Assembly (NCBI GenBank): GCA_963513935.1
Contig: OY740768.1
Location: 61,793,523 to 61,857,522 of the forward strand
Length of the DNA: 64,000 nucleotides
Reading direction: 5' to 3'
Source: Aphrophora alni
Taxonomy: Eukaryota; Arthropoda; Insecta; Hemiptera; Aphrophoridae
Below the pieces are notes generated by a model that saw only the letters and a list, made by a program, of their open reading frames with translations, did not search any database and was not told the DNA's origin. Positions within the stretch are counted from its first letter, which is position 1. Each line of letters starts with the position of its first letter. Both the position numbers and the translations under genes were made by a program. Shown here piece after piece: positions 1-7,817 of this stretch.

Positions 1-178
1 TTTCGGTTGGTAAATCGGTTGCTAAAAGTATATTTTGGTTGGTAAATCGGTTGGTAAAAGTATATTTTGGTTGGTAAATCGGTTGGTTTTGCTTGGTAAA
101 TCGGTTGGTAAAAGTATATTTTGGTTGGTAAATCGGTTGGTAAAAGTATATTTTGGTTGGTAAATCGGTTGTTAAATA
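1..178. repeat. 32-bp tandem minisatellite left of the Polinton
   Basis: About five head-to-tail copies of a ~32-bp unit containing TTGGTTGGTAAATCGG and AAAAGTATAT. One copy carries an internal partial duplication and the last one decays after TTGTTAAATAG. No coding capacity. It lies 74 bp outside the left TIR, so it may be host DNA or a terminal remnant of the element. Confidence 0.9.
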
Positions 179-251
179 GTGGCAAGACTAACACCCGTGT
201 GGACTGTGGTAAGCAGAGGTTTAGGCAAAAGTAGGAACTTTAATAAGTCTA

Positions 252-481
252 GGTTAACAATCTTTTAGGTTTAACACGATACATAAACACATGTGCTACA
301 CCCTGGTAGACAGTGAGTCAAACGTTGGGTCGGCCCGAGGAACCTCCGTGTTACGCACTGTTGTACAATCCGGCTGACATAGACCAGTCAGAACCTGTCT
401 GTCTAAACACACCTGACCTTGGAATGGTAGCCGAAACGAGGTAGCAGAAAGCGACGCGACCCCCCTTTCTTACCTATATGA
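252..481. repeat. Left terminal inverted repeat of the Polinton
   Basis: The reverse complement matches 12194-12422 with only a handful of differences, for example six versus five C in one run. The outer edge is GGTTAACAATCTTTTAGG; the inner edge is CTTACCTATATGA. The repeat contains the last ~26 codons and the stop of the penton-like ORF, which is unusual. Confidence 0.93.
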
Positions 482-954
482 AAGGATCCTGTCACAATGT
501 TACATTCTATGCGAATCACGTTCACTTTAATAATATCGACCGGTAAATCGGATTCGTGTTTAGTAATAGCTTCCAATTTATCGCTATTAAAACCTAGTAA
601 TATTCCGATAGAATCGTCGCTGTCGAAATGAATCGCTGCAGAACACTTAATCTCCGCTTTAAGTGTGTTATTGTTGGGTTTCAGTGAAAATGCCACCCCC
701 GGCGGCAGTTGGGCTTTGATATATTTTTCAATATCCTCGATTTCGTACGAACCGGTGGGAATACTAATGATGACGTCGCTGTCGGCGCCGGATATTCGTA
801 ACTTGTTATTTACACCTTCCGTTATATTGGGGATGGAATTGTAGGTGGCAAAATCTATGAGGCCGATTTCCCACTCGTCATCATCGCTCAGTTCTATGAT
901 TGGAAAAAAATCGCAAGCAATTACAGGTCCACTACCGCTCAGAACAATGCTCAT
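403..954 (-). CDS. Penton/minor capsid-like protein, C-terminally truncated into the TIR
   Basis: 183 aa from the ATG at 954; a longer frame starting at 978 uses GTG and is unlikely. The sequence has the pattern I recall for the Polinton/adintovirus minor capsid (penton) protein: an N-terminal acidic stretch, a TYNSIPNI motif, IPTGSYEIEDIEKYI, NNNTLK, then DSIGILLGF. The inferred role is a single jelly-roll vertex protein. The ATG overlaps the protease stop (ATGA), which suggests a compact cluster. Family members as I remember them continue past the ECNIVTGS segment, but here the frame runs into TIR sequence and ends after a basic, unrelated tail. This suggests the real C-terminus was deleted together with whatever lay beyond, probably the major capsid gene. 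Assignment to penton rather than another capsid component is moderate. Confidence 0.7.
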   Translation of the reverse strand: MSIVLSGSGPVIACDFFPIIELSDDDEWEIGLIDFATYNSIPNITEGVNNKLRISGADSDVIISIPTGSYEIEDIEKYIKAQLPPGVAFSLKPNNNTLKAEIKCSAAIHFDSDDSIGILLGFNSDKLEAITKHESDLPVDIIKVNVIRIECNIVTGSFHIGKKGGSRRFLLPRFGYHSKVRCV

Positions 955-1325
955 TGTTGCGATAGAAACTTTAGGCACAAATGTCCGCAGACAACTGAGT
1001 TGTCACTCTGATGACGTCTGTAATTATAGTGAAGATTGACGTTGGAACCGAAATATCTAGACAATTCGATAGGGGGCCTAAGATTACCGAAACTATCAAA
1101 GTACTCTACGTTAGGTCCTCTTTTCCTGTAGCATACCCAATGGGTACCCTCCCCCGAAATACTGTCCAGATTCACAACGGCCGATTCGTTTTGCAATGGT
1201 TTTACGGGTAGAGTGTCTCTCATATAGACTCCTCTGAAATGCGGTATTTTCAGTTTAACACCGTATTTTTCAATGTCAATGTTAGTCAGAGGTTTTATCG
1301 GGATCGAATCTATCGGCGTTTTTTT
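951..1325 (-). CDS. Adenain-type cysteine protease
   Basis: Maturation protease of the adenovirus/Polinton C5 family, expected to cleave capsid precursor proteins. From the ATG at 1223 (90 codons) the catalytic pattern is clear: GTHWVCY with His28, YFDSFG with acidic Asp43, Gln72 and VCGHLCL with Cys79. Family-like sequence extends upstream of that ATG (NIDIEKYG, FRGVYMRD) in an open frame to 1325 with no Met, so the first ATG probably does not mark the true N-terminus. The frame begins directly at a run of nine A that ends the phospholipase ORF, in the -1 frame relative to it. A -1 shift there would fuse the two; a one-base mutation is the alternative. The stop overlaps the next ATG (ATGA). 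Confidence 0.9.
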   Translation of the reverse strand, partial: KKTPIDSIPIKPLTNIDIEKYGVKLKIPHFRGVYMRDTLPVKPLQNESAVVNLDSISGEGTHWVCYRKRGPNVEYFDSFGNLRPPIELSRYFGSNVNLHYNYRRHQSDNSVVCGHLCLKFLSQQ

Positions 1326-1867
1326 TTACACGTTTGTCGTCGTCGTCGTCCTGAGCCCCTTACATAAGGTTTTAAGTAAAGTCCTTTGCCCTTCAACCGA
1401 CTCAACAGTTGTTGAACCGTGTGCTTTTTTCCCCCTCTCCTCCTCCTCCGTCTCCCCCCACCTCCTAACTTTGTTTTCGCTTTCATAGCGGCTGATACGG
1501 CCAGCGCAGCAGCGCGTTCGGCTAAAGTAGCGTCCCCCGATTTAACCCTACTCCAAGCTTTACCCGCTAATCTATCGTCCGCCTGTCTACGATTTTCCGA
1601 ATCACTATATTTACTGTACGCTATATCGTGCTCTTTACAAGCTTCGTCCAACGGATTGATTCCTCTATCACCACGAGCTAATCTCTTGGCTAGTTTTGTA
1701 CCGGGACCGCAATAATTGTACGACGGTAGATGTAGTTCAACCGGTAATAGATCGATAGCTTTATTTAAAACAGTGTCACCAGCACTCAATAACCTAGACA
1801 CAAGTCCACGTCCTTTCTTCACCGCTCTTCGTCTACGACTGAGCGATGTTGATCGTTGCACTGCCAT
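1310..1867 (-). CDS. Phospholipase A2 domain protein (parvovirus VP1u-like)
   Basis: 185 aa from the ATG at 1867; an upstream GTG frame start at 1897 overlaps the preceding gene and is less likely. A calcium-binding loop YNYCGPGTKL (residues 50-59) and catalytic DEACKEHDIAYS with His80-Asp81 define a parvovirus-type PLA2, used by parvoviruses and inferred for adintoviruses to breach endosomal membranes. An Arg-rich N-terminus (SRRRRAVKKGR) and a second basic cluster (GGRRRRRRGGKK) look like nuclear localisation or DNA-binding tails. The C-terminus has GKGLYLKPY, a motif I recall from Polinton virion proteins, then a Lys/Arg tail encoded partly by nine A. The -1 frame at that run is the protease. 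Likely a virion protein. Confidence 0.92.
   Translation of the reverse strand: MAVQRSTSLSRRRRAVKKGRGLVSRLLSAGDTVLNKAIDLLPVELHLPSYNYCGPGTKLAKRLARGDRGINPLDEACKEHDIAYSKYSDSENRRQADDRLAGKAWSRVKSGDATLAERAAALAVSAAMKAKTKLGGGGRRRRRRGGKKHTVQQLLSRLKGKGLYLKPYVRGSGRRRRQTCKKKRR
1319..1327 (-). promoter_or_regulatory. A9 slippery run linking PLA2 and protease frames
   Basis: Nine consecutive A on the minus strand give A AAA AAA in the PLA2 frame just before CGC CGA TAG. Moving back one base places the ribosome in the protease frame, at ACG CCG. The geometry fits the canonical -1 X XXY YYZ site, or polymerase slippage. No pseudoknot was evaluated. Confidence 0.5.
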
Positions 1868-1889
1868 TTCTATACTGTTGACACGGAAT

Positions 1890-2555
1890 TTATACACGAG
1901 TATAAATTATCTCCGATAGTAGGGTGTACAACTCCCTGAGACGATTCTCCTTCATACAAGTGATTTTTAACACATCGAAAATATCAGTATAAACCCCCGT
2001 GACATATCCCAAAAACTCATTGTAGCCGTACACATTATTCTCACCGAAAAAGTAAAGATTACCGTCTATATAGCGGAAACCTCCTTTTACAGTATTCGGT
2101 ACACCGTTGTAGAGATCGGTAATTAGTCCTTCGTGTAGACCGATGCTGGAGCACTCATCGTGTCTAAGCACATAACTATTATCGTACAGCATCATCGTCA
2201 TACCCCGATTATCATTCAGTACAACGTTTATGTGACTTTTTATCTTTCTACCGAGCCAATCTTCGAGTTTATACATGTACTTTCTTCGTAGACTGGGATA
2301 GTTGATGCCGTATACAGACGTATTTGTTATTAAAACTATATCGCTATTGGGTGCCTGATAAATCGAATCGATACGTACAAAGTCTCTCGGTAAATAGTCC
2401 AACCAATCTGTTATCAATTCGGGTACCATATTTCCTACTCTTTTCGTCTCGTCCAAAGGTATTATCCACACGTATTTCTCGTAAAACAGATATATATGTT
2501 TATTGGCTATAAACACTGTATTGATTTTACGTCTTATTTTACATAGATCAGGGGG
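1890..2555 (-). CDS. Hemopexin-like domain, C-terminal half of the metalloproteinase gene
   Basis: The 208-residue frame listed from 2516 starts at a GTG, but homology extends upstream in the same frame to a PDLC motif near 2552, typical for the first hemopexin blade. Repeated motifs follow: KHIYLFYEKYVWII, SVYGINY, and RYIDGNLYFFGENNVYG, ending near Cys in KITCMKE. The first and last Cys are expected to close the four-bladed propeller. The preceding ORF ends in the -1 frame within this segment, so both halves probably belonged to one secreted metalloproteinase. In MMPs this domain binds substrates, inhibitors and matrix. The frame overlaps the next gene's upstream region slightly. Confidence 0.75.
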   Translation of the reverse strand, partial: PPDLCKIRRKINTVFIANKHIYLFYEKYVWIIPLDETKRVGNMVPELITDWLDYLPRDFVRIDSIYQAPNSDIVLITNTSVYGINYPSLRRKYMYKLEDWLGRKIKSHINVVLNDNRGMTMMLYDNSYVLRHDECSSIGLHEGLITDLYNGVPNTVKGGFRYIDGNLYFFGENNVYGYNEFLGYVTGVYTDIFDVLKITCMKENRLRELYTLLSEIIYTRV

Positions 2556-3328
2556 AGAAACGGGTACTTGGGGGTAGTAATTTTTGGGGGCGGTTTTGTT
2601 GTTGTCGACCGTGGAGTTGTCGTGGTAGTGGTCGTCGTGGTCGTGGTAGTGGTCGTTGTGAGAGGCCCGTATAACTGTTGTATAGCTGAAATAGTGTCAG
2701 GGGAGAGATCCACCTGATACATATCTGTAATGTTTCTAGGTGAAATAGAATAACGAAACATTGTGGAGGTGTAACTAGGTGAATGGTGTAGACCTAGGGC
2801 GTGTCCAATTTCGTGTAAAAGGACCGTATAGAATGATTGATGACTATTTGAGGGCAGATTCATACTAAAGTCCCAATTTTCCTCCATATCGAAATGAATT
2901 TCCGTCTGCTTTGTGGTCAGCGTTGGGAGAGTTGCGTGTGCAAGGGTACCACCTCTACCGCCGAAATCGCTAAAACACTTATTACCACCGTTGACCAAAT
3001 TAATATGATCCTGTTCACCAAAAGAAATGACTATATTGGGTAGTGAGCTGTCGCGAAAAAATTTCAAATTGGAATGTCGACTCCAAAGATTGAAAGCGTG
3101 CTGTACAGTTTTCATCTGTTCACGGTTACCGGTACCGTACATGTACCACGATAGCGTAGTATTTATCCATCTAAATTGTCCCGACGCGTCGAGTGGATTA
3201 ACACTATCGTTATAGCCACAATATCCGTAACCCGATACATCTACTGTTTCAGTAGTGTCGCTGAAATCTTCAGCGAGACTCGCGCTGCAACAGAGTACAA
3301 AGACGACAACCGCTTCGGTCAAAGTCAT
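2534..3328 (-). CDS. Matrix metalloproteinase (M10 matrixin) catalytic part
   Basis: 264 aa with a signal peptide (residues 1-19), a very short pro-segment containing CGYND (Cys37) where MMPs carry the PRCGxPD cysteine switch, and then a matrixin catalytic domain. The structural-zinc region GGRGGTLAHATLP, EIHFD, the zinc motif HEIGHALGLHH (172-182) and the Met-turn Met190 are all present. A poly-Thr/Pro linker (about 224-250) follows, as between MMP catalytic and hemopexin domains. The ORF stops shortly after, where the -1 frame continues as hemopexin (C-run at 2551-2555). Function: secreted zinc endopeptidase, perhaps degrading basement membrane or extracellular matrix. MMPs are known in some baculoviruses; I do not recall them as Polinton core genes. 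Capture from a host arthropod MMP is inferred. Confidence 0.95.
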   Translation of the reverse strand: MTLTEAVVVFVLCCSASLAEDFSDTTETVDVSGYGYCGYNDSVNPLDASGQFRWINTTLSWYMYGTGNREQMKTVQHAFNLWSRHSNLKFFRDSSLPNIVISFGEQDHINLVNGGNKCFSDFGGRGGTLAHATLPTLTTKQTEIHFDMEENWDFSMNLPSNSHQSFYTVLLHEIGHALGLHHSPSYTSTMFRYSISPRNITDMYQVDLSPDTISAIQQLYGPLTTTTTTTTTTTTTTTPRSTTTKPPPKITTPKYPFLPLIYVK

Positions 3329-3374
3329 GTTTACAAATGAGAGTGAATCCTGATGTTTAGACTTATAAGAGTAC

Positions 3375-4472
3375 TTATTTCTTATCGCTTGAATCCCATA
3401 GTGATCTCCAGTTCGTTACTCGTTCTTTGGAAACATCCACTCTACTGTATTCCCTCTTAATAACACGAGCGAATTCTATAAGTTCCGATTTACTGTACGC
3501 TTTAAAAACATTTTCCAACGCTTTTATAGAGTCGGCCAGTTGTGTCAATGTAACTGCATCCGTATCGACATCGCCTTTGGCGACATTACAGATACGTTTC
3601 CCCTCGGCATTAAAACAGTCGCCATTTTTCAACAACAACACATTGTCCCCTATCCACGTCTCCAATTCTCGAATGTATTTTTTCAACTGTCTTAAATTCA
3701 CTACATCTTTATCGTCGACGGCATCGGCTACACTAGTCAGCCTCTTATTTTCAGCACTGAAAACCGATTCACCGGATGTCGGTGACTATTGTTGTAGATA
3801 TACGGTATTTTCCATGAGGAAAATCAAAGTGACAGCATCATCGGCGTAGACGGGAGAACCGACACTTGCAATTCGACGTTGAAGAAAATAATACGCCATA
3901 TGATCGGATATAATACTTTTATTATCAACGTACCCCTTATTGGCGGCGTCCGTTTTACTAAAGGGATACTTTAAATTACAGATTCTAGTGTTACGAGCAT
4001 CAAAGGCTCCCGCTTCCATCTCAGCGTCCCCCTCTACATTTTTCAAGAGAAAATTTTTCCTGGCGTATGCTATGTTGACGGCATCACCGTCGTCTATAGG
4101 TTCACCTACATCCTGTATTCGACTCTGTTTAACGGAATAGTCGGTCATAAGTTTAATCGGTATTAGCGATTCGAGATATCCTCTCGTTACAGCGTCATCG
4201 GTATCTTTAGTAGGACCCAGACCGCCCAAGGGTATGCCCTTTGTGTGATATTTTTGTGCGACTTTATCAAAGGTTATACACGTCTTCTCCACAGTGTCTA
4301 GATTTACAGCATCTTTTTCCGTTAGAGGAGTCCCTACATTACGCAAGAGTTTACCTTTTATATCGTAATTCCCCTCAGGGGTAAGGTCGTACCCTCTAAC
4401 AACTATCGGTTGGGTGGAGGAGGAGGATGAAGCCCTTCTCACCGAATAACGTCCGAACTGGTCGACACTCAT
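3375..4472 (-). pseudogene. Fibre-like repeat protein interrupted by an in-frame TAG
   Basis: The 228-codon ORF from the ATG at 4472 ends with TAG at 3786-3788, but the same frame continues open to 3375 with the same repeat. About seven degenerate ~35-45-residue repeats share the pattern I-x-N-V-G-x-P followed by DAVN/DAVT and a Tyr or Leu helix start, e.g. FSKTDAANKGYVDN. This resembles the repeats of phage tail-fibre shafts, so a trimeric fibre or attachment role is plausible but not shown. The N-terminus is Ser-rich. The ATG overlaps the upstream stop (ATGA at 4469-4472). TAG may be a nonsense mutation or leaky; there is no good ATG after it. Confidence 0.75.
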
Positions 4473-5464
4473 CGTATCAATGATCGTATCCTCCTATTTC
4501 CCGAACCTTTTATGAATCCGGCCTCTCGTAGTTCTTCAACGATAGAAGCGATTTCATTTGCATGACCCGTATGCCCTGCATCGTGAGATGACAATAAAAG
4601 TCTCAGTCTGTCACACAACTCATTCGGATCGTCCCAGTATGAATATCCTCTACCGCTAACTGTTTTAGGTGGGAATAAATGCATTATAATGTTTTTATAT
4701 TTATAAGATCTGTTACTATTAATGCGTCCGTTCGGATCGTATAACTGTTTGTGTGCACTGGATGCCAAACAGATATCCCTATACGCTCGTAAATCGTCCT
4801 CGGTATATATTTCATCATCGGGTATACGCTTAAACACCAACTCGTACAATCCGGGCGTCCCTTTATAGTGAACTCCGTCAATTAAAAATTTACCATCGTC
4901 CGACAACTGAAGAGTCTTGTTACCGATCATAATAGAGTCGGCTCCGATCGACGGTCCGTAACTGTGATCTATATTCTGACTACGGACGGTATCTTTCACC
5001 AGTTTGAGCATATATTTTCGCGCCAACGGATGTTCGAAAGTACTGTTTACCCATTTTTCAGATTCACTTTGCCCTTCCGGTGTGGACAATAGCTCCGATA
5101 CACTGGTCTGCGGCGGGCCCGGAGTCTCTGCAATTACTTCGGTATCCATAAAACTAGGAGAGCCCCACACATCCCCCTCCTCCTCCTCCACTTCCTCCAC
5201 CTCATCCCCTCCCCTCTCCTCCACCTCATCCCCTCCCCTCTGTGCGATCACGTTCTTTACTTCGGCATTGACATCGGGTGCAGACGGTGGCGGCTGCGGC
5301 GAACCCTTTATTTTCGACAACTCTTTGAGTATGGGGCTATATTTTTTTGTGAGCATTAGTTCAGAGTCTACGTCACCGTATCGCATTCGACGATATTTTC
5401 TCTTGATAACGTCCTTCAATCGTGCAATCTCCATCGTTATTACGCCCTGCTTACGATCGGACAT
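4469..5464 (-). CDS. DUF8207-like conserved Polinton protein
   Basis: 331 aa, ATG at 5464. The N-terminal 60 residues are basic and helical (IARLKDVIKRKYRRMRYG). Then comes a low-complexity acidic section with a duplicated RGGDEVEE, and a C-terminal domain with YGPSIGADSIMIGNK, VHYKGTPGLYELVF and YTEDDLRAYRDICLAS. The last block matches my memory of the arthropod Polinton-associated family now called DUF8207; its function is unknown to me, and a virion or core role is only contextual. It ends in a short Gly/Arg tail. It overlaps the fibre-like gene by 4 bp and lies downstream of the ATPase, with a poly-A run just before its ATG (5477-5492 region). Confidence 0.8.
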   Translation of the reverse strand: MSDRKQGVITMEIARLKDVIKRKYRRMRYGDVDSELMLTKKYSPILKELSKIKGSPQPPPSAPDVNAEVKNVIAQRGGDEVEERGGDEVEEVEEEEGDVWGSPSFMDTEVIAETPGPPQTSVSELLSTPEGQSESEKWVNSTFEHPLARKYMLKLVKDTVRSQNIDHSYGPSIGADSIMIGNKTLQLSDDGKFLIDGVHYKGTPGLYELVFKRIPDDEIYTEDDLRAYRDICLASSAHKQLYDPNGRINSNRSYKYKNIIMHLFPPKTVSGRGYSYWDDPNELCDRLRLLLSSHDAGHTGHANEIASIVEELREAGFIKGSGNRRIRSLIR

Positions 5465-5601
5465 TACGGAAGTTCTAAAAAAAAAAAAAAAACACGGATA
5501 CTTTCAGTATATCACGCCGGACCACAGAGGCAGTGGTAATCCGTATTCGTACACGTGCCTGTCGAAACGACTAATGAGTCGTTGTACGTGTAGATACGCA
5601 T

Positions 5602-6471
5602 TTATATATCCTTTACGATACGATCAAAGCCGATACGATAGCGACCGTTTACTATTTCGCTGTCTTTGTCTATAACGATAAATCCGTGTTTCTCTTTCCA
5701 GGCCGTAGCGCAAATGTTTTGAAAAACTTTAAACGTTACGTCAGGTGTGACGTGATCGGAATAAATGTGACGTAAATTCATGTCATCCTGTTTAAATAAG
5801 ATCAACAGGTTGGCGTTGTCGCGAATCAACTGTTTCGGAATACGACTGTACGTTTGACCCAAATAAAAAGAGTCTATATCGTTGTGACGGCCCATGGTGA
5901 AATAGTTACGTATATTGTCGTGTTTTTCACAAGCAATATCATCGAAAATCATCACGGAATTCGGTTTGGCTTCACTGGGCGGTATCACGCTTTCATTGTC
6001 TGGAAATGGAAAATAGCCGATTTCGTCGTCGTCGTCACCACCACCACCACCACCACCACCACCACCACCACCACCACCACCACCACCACCACCACCACCA
6101 CCACCACCACCACCACCACCACCACCACCACCACCACCACCACCACCACCACCACCACCACCACCACCACCACCACCACCACCACCACCACCACCACCAC
6201 CACCACCTAGTACTTTTTCCAAAAACTTGTACTTTGACTGATTAAGTGACTTTGAAAATACGTATACATTTCGAAATCTGAGTCCGTTGGGCTCAAACAA
6301 TAAATTGAATACAACATTGGTTTTACCACTATTTGACGGTCCGCACACTATAGCACGTATCGTATTCGGTAATAGTGGACCGTGTCGTTTTCTTTTTTCC
6401 GCTACACCCGATCCTGTATATAAATCGAAATTTGTCATCGGGAGCTCGTGCGATGTGTTTTCTATCCGCAT
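5602..6471 (-). CDS. A32/FtsK-HerA-type genome-packaging ATPase with long poly-Gly insert
   Basis: 289 aa. Walker A CGPSNSGKTN (about 43-52) and Walker B VMIFDDI are separated by ~57 consecutive Gly, followed by four Asp. Further family motifs: NYFTMGRHNDIDSFYLGQTYSRIPKQLIRDNANLL, given here in pieces as GRHNDIDSFYLGQTYS and LIRDNANLL, the latter resembling the sensor region. Such ATPases drive DNA into double-jelly-roll capsids in Polintons and poxviruses (A32). The Gly tract is an expanded GGT microsatellite in a variable loop. The frame is open throughout, so the protein may be made, but packaging competence is doubtful without a major capsid gene. It ends 137 bp from the DUF8207 gene. Confidence 0.92.
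   Translation of the reverse strand: MRIENTSHELPMTNFDLYTGSGVAEKRKRHGPLLPNTIRAIVCGPSNSGKTNVVFNLLFEPNGLRFRNVYVFSKSLNQSKYKFLEKVLGGGGGGGGGGGGGGGGGGGGGGGGGGGGGGGGGGGGGGGGGGGGGGGGGGGGGGGGGDDDDEIGYFPFPDNESVIPPSEAKPNSVMIFDDIACEKHDNIRNYFTMGRHNDIDSFYLGQTYSRIPKQLIRDNANLLILFKQDDMNLRHIYSDHVTPDVTFKVFQNICATAWKEKHGFIVIDKDSEIVNGRYRIGFDRIVKDI
6036..6207 (-). repeat. (GGT)n microsatellite within the ATPase gene
   Basis: About 57 perfect triplets, read ACC on the plus strand and GGT (Gly) on the minus strand. Overlapping His, Thr and Val frames are by-products. The adjoining GAC/GAT run encodes Asp. The G-rich strand could form quadruplexes. Confidence 0.98.
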
Positions 6472-6555
6472 TATGACGTAACACTGAGTTGAATATAAAG
6501 TGTGAGACTCGTTATAAGCAAATAGCGGCTAGCGGTCACAAGGTTTGTCGCAATA

Positions 6556-7485
6556 TTAGGTCACAAGGTTATTCTTATCTATCCACGAGTTGTGTGTTTT
6601 ATCGAAGCCTAGCCATTTTACAAAAACTCTATTCCCTTGTTTGCGCAATACTTTTTCCACAAGATAGACATCTCCGACATTCGATTTACTCAATTCTTCG
6701 CCGTAAAATCCGCCCTTTAGAATTTCATCTTTCGAGTCTTGTAAAACGTACGTTACGGGTTTCGTCGGTACAACGGCGTACACGGTAAACACTTCGTTTG
6801 TCCAGTTGGGTAGATATCCTTTAGCAAAAGTTTTTTTATATTTTGATATTCTAACTTTGTCGTCTAATTTAAATTTCGGGGCTGATTTGGGACTTTTAGT
6901 CACCGGTGCAATTTTATCCAAAAGTATTCGTTCGTGCTTTTTCGTTACACGACCGGGTTTCATACCGATAGTACTGTGTACAGTATTGTTGTACGTTTTT
7001 ACTACACTTTGCAGGAGACTCAGCCACGCATAACTACCGCGTGCAGTAAATTCACGCCACATTATATTTTTCAATGTACGATTCAAACGTTCAACTATGG
7101 ATGCTTTCTTCTCAGTATATGTCGTTTAGTGATTTATATTGTATTTTTTCATCAATTTTTGCACGTGCGAATTAAACCACTCTTTACCCTGATCCGTCTG
7201 AAAGTTTTTCATACGATGTTTTTTCAATATAGATTCCAGTACTAGGGACACCTCGGAAGCCGATTTAGTCTTTAACGGTTCTGCAATGGCAAATTTTGTT
7301 AGACAATTTATCATAGTCAGTATATATTTGTAGCCTTGGTTTTCTTTAGCATATGGTATCATTTCTACCAGATCGGCTTGATACAAATCATTCACACCTT
7401 TCAGCGTTACACGCCGCGTTTTGAAATTTCTTCGAGCCGGTTTGTGCAACTCTGCTGCAATAGTTTGTCTCATGCCCCCCTCCAT
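6556..7485 (-). pseudogene. RVE-family integrase with chromodomain, one in-frame stop
   Basis: Retroviral-type integrase of Polintons. The ATG at 7485 (MEGGMRQ) is preferred to the frame's earlier start at 7551, because a TATA box and initiator lie between them. Catalytic D,D,E: Asp38 in YQADLVEM, Asp98 in FQTDQGKEWFN, Glu132 in ASIVERLN. An in-frame TAA (7126-7128) sits after NINH, between the second Asp and the Glu, where relatives as I recall carry Tyr. Homology continues in the same frame to a C-terminal chromodomain (YLVEKVLRKQGNRVFVKWLG, then NSWI), thought to tether integration to modified histones. Catalytically split as assembled; a single-base nonsense change is the simplest explanation. 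It lies between PolB and ATPase. Confidence 0.93.
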
Positions 7486-7490
7486 TTCAC

Positions 7491-7532
7491 TAATGAGTCT
7501 GTATGAAGGAACCGCAAAGCTATATATATAAA
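7491..7532 (-). promoter_or_regulatory. TATA box and initiator for the integrase
   Basis: On the minus strand a TATATATATA box at 7530-7521 is followed about 30 nt later by CTCATTAG (7497-7490), an arthropod-type initiator, and then by the ATG at 7485. Confidence 0.6.
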
Positions 7533-7554
7533 CTACGGTGGAACCTTCCATCAC

Positions 7555-7817
7555 CAGCTAGAGCCTATAGCCTATTGGGAAGACCAGGGTAGCCGTCCCA
7601 TGGTGTCGTTAAGAATCCCTCTAAAAGAGGCCTACCGTCAGACGAGCCCATGACGAGGGGCACACTCTCTGTTACTCCGACAAAGTACATACATTCCTTG
7701 TGGACAGTTACGTCACGACAGATTGCACTACAGCCTTACGGGTTTTTACACCGCTCCAGAGGGCACACACAAACAACAACAATGTCAGAGTAATAGAGAG
7801 TGTCTGGGGAACCTCAC
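7555..7817. other. Non-coding spacer between integrase and PolB
   Basis: 263 bp without a credible ORF; it holds the PolB 3' flank and the sequence upstream of the integrase promoter. No terminator or repeat is recognised. Confidence 0.6.

Noticed and set aside
1..178. Regularly spaced repeats resembling a CRISPR array
   Set aside because: Repeat units are contiguous with no unique spacers, and the window is eukaryotic.
5854..6245. Poly-His, poly-Thr and poly-Val ORFs
   Set aside because: They are alternative-frame readings of the GGT/ACC microsatellite inside the ATPase gene.
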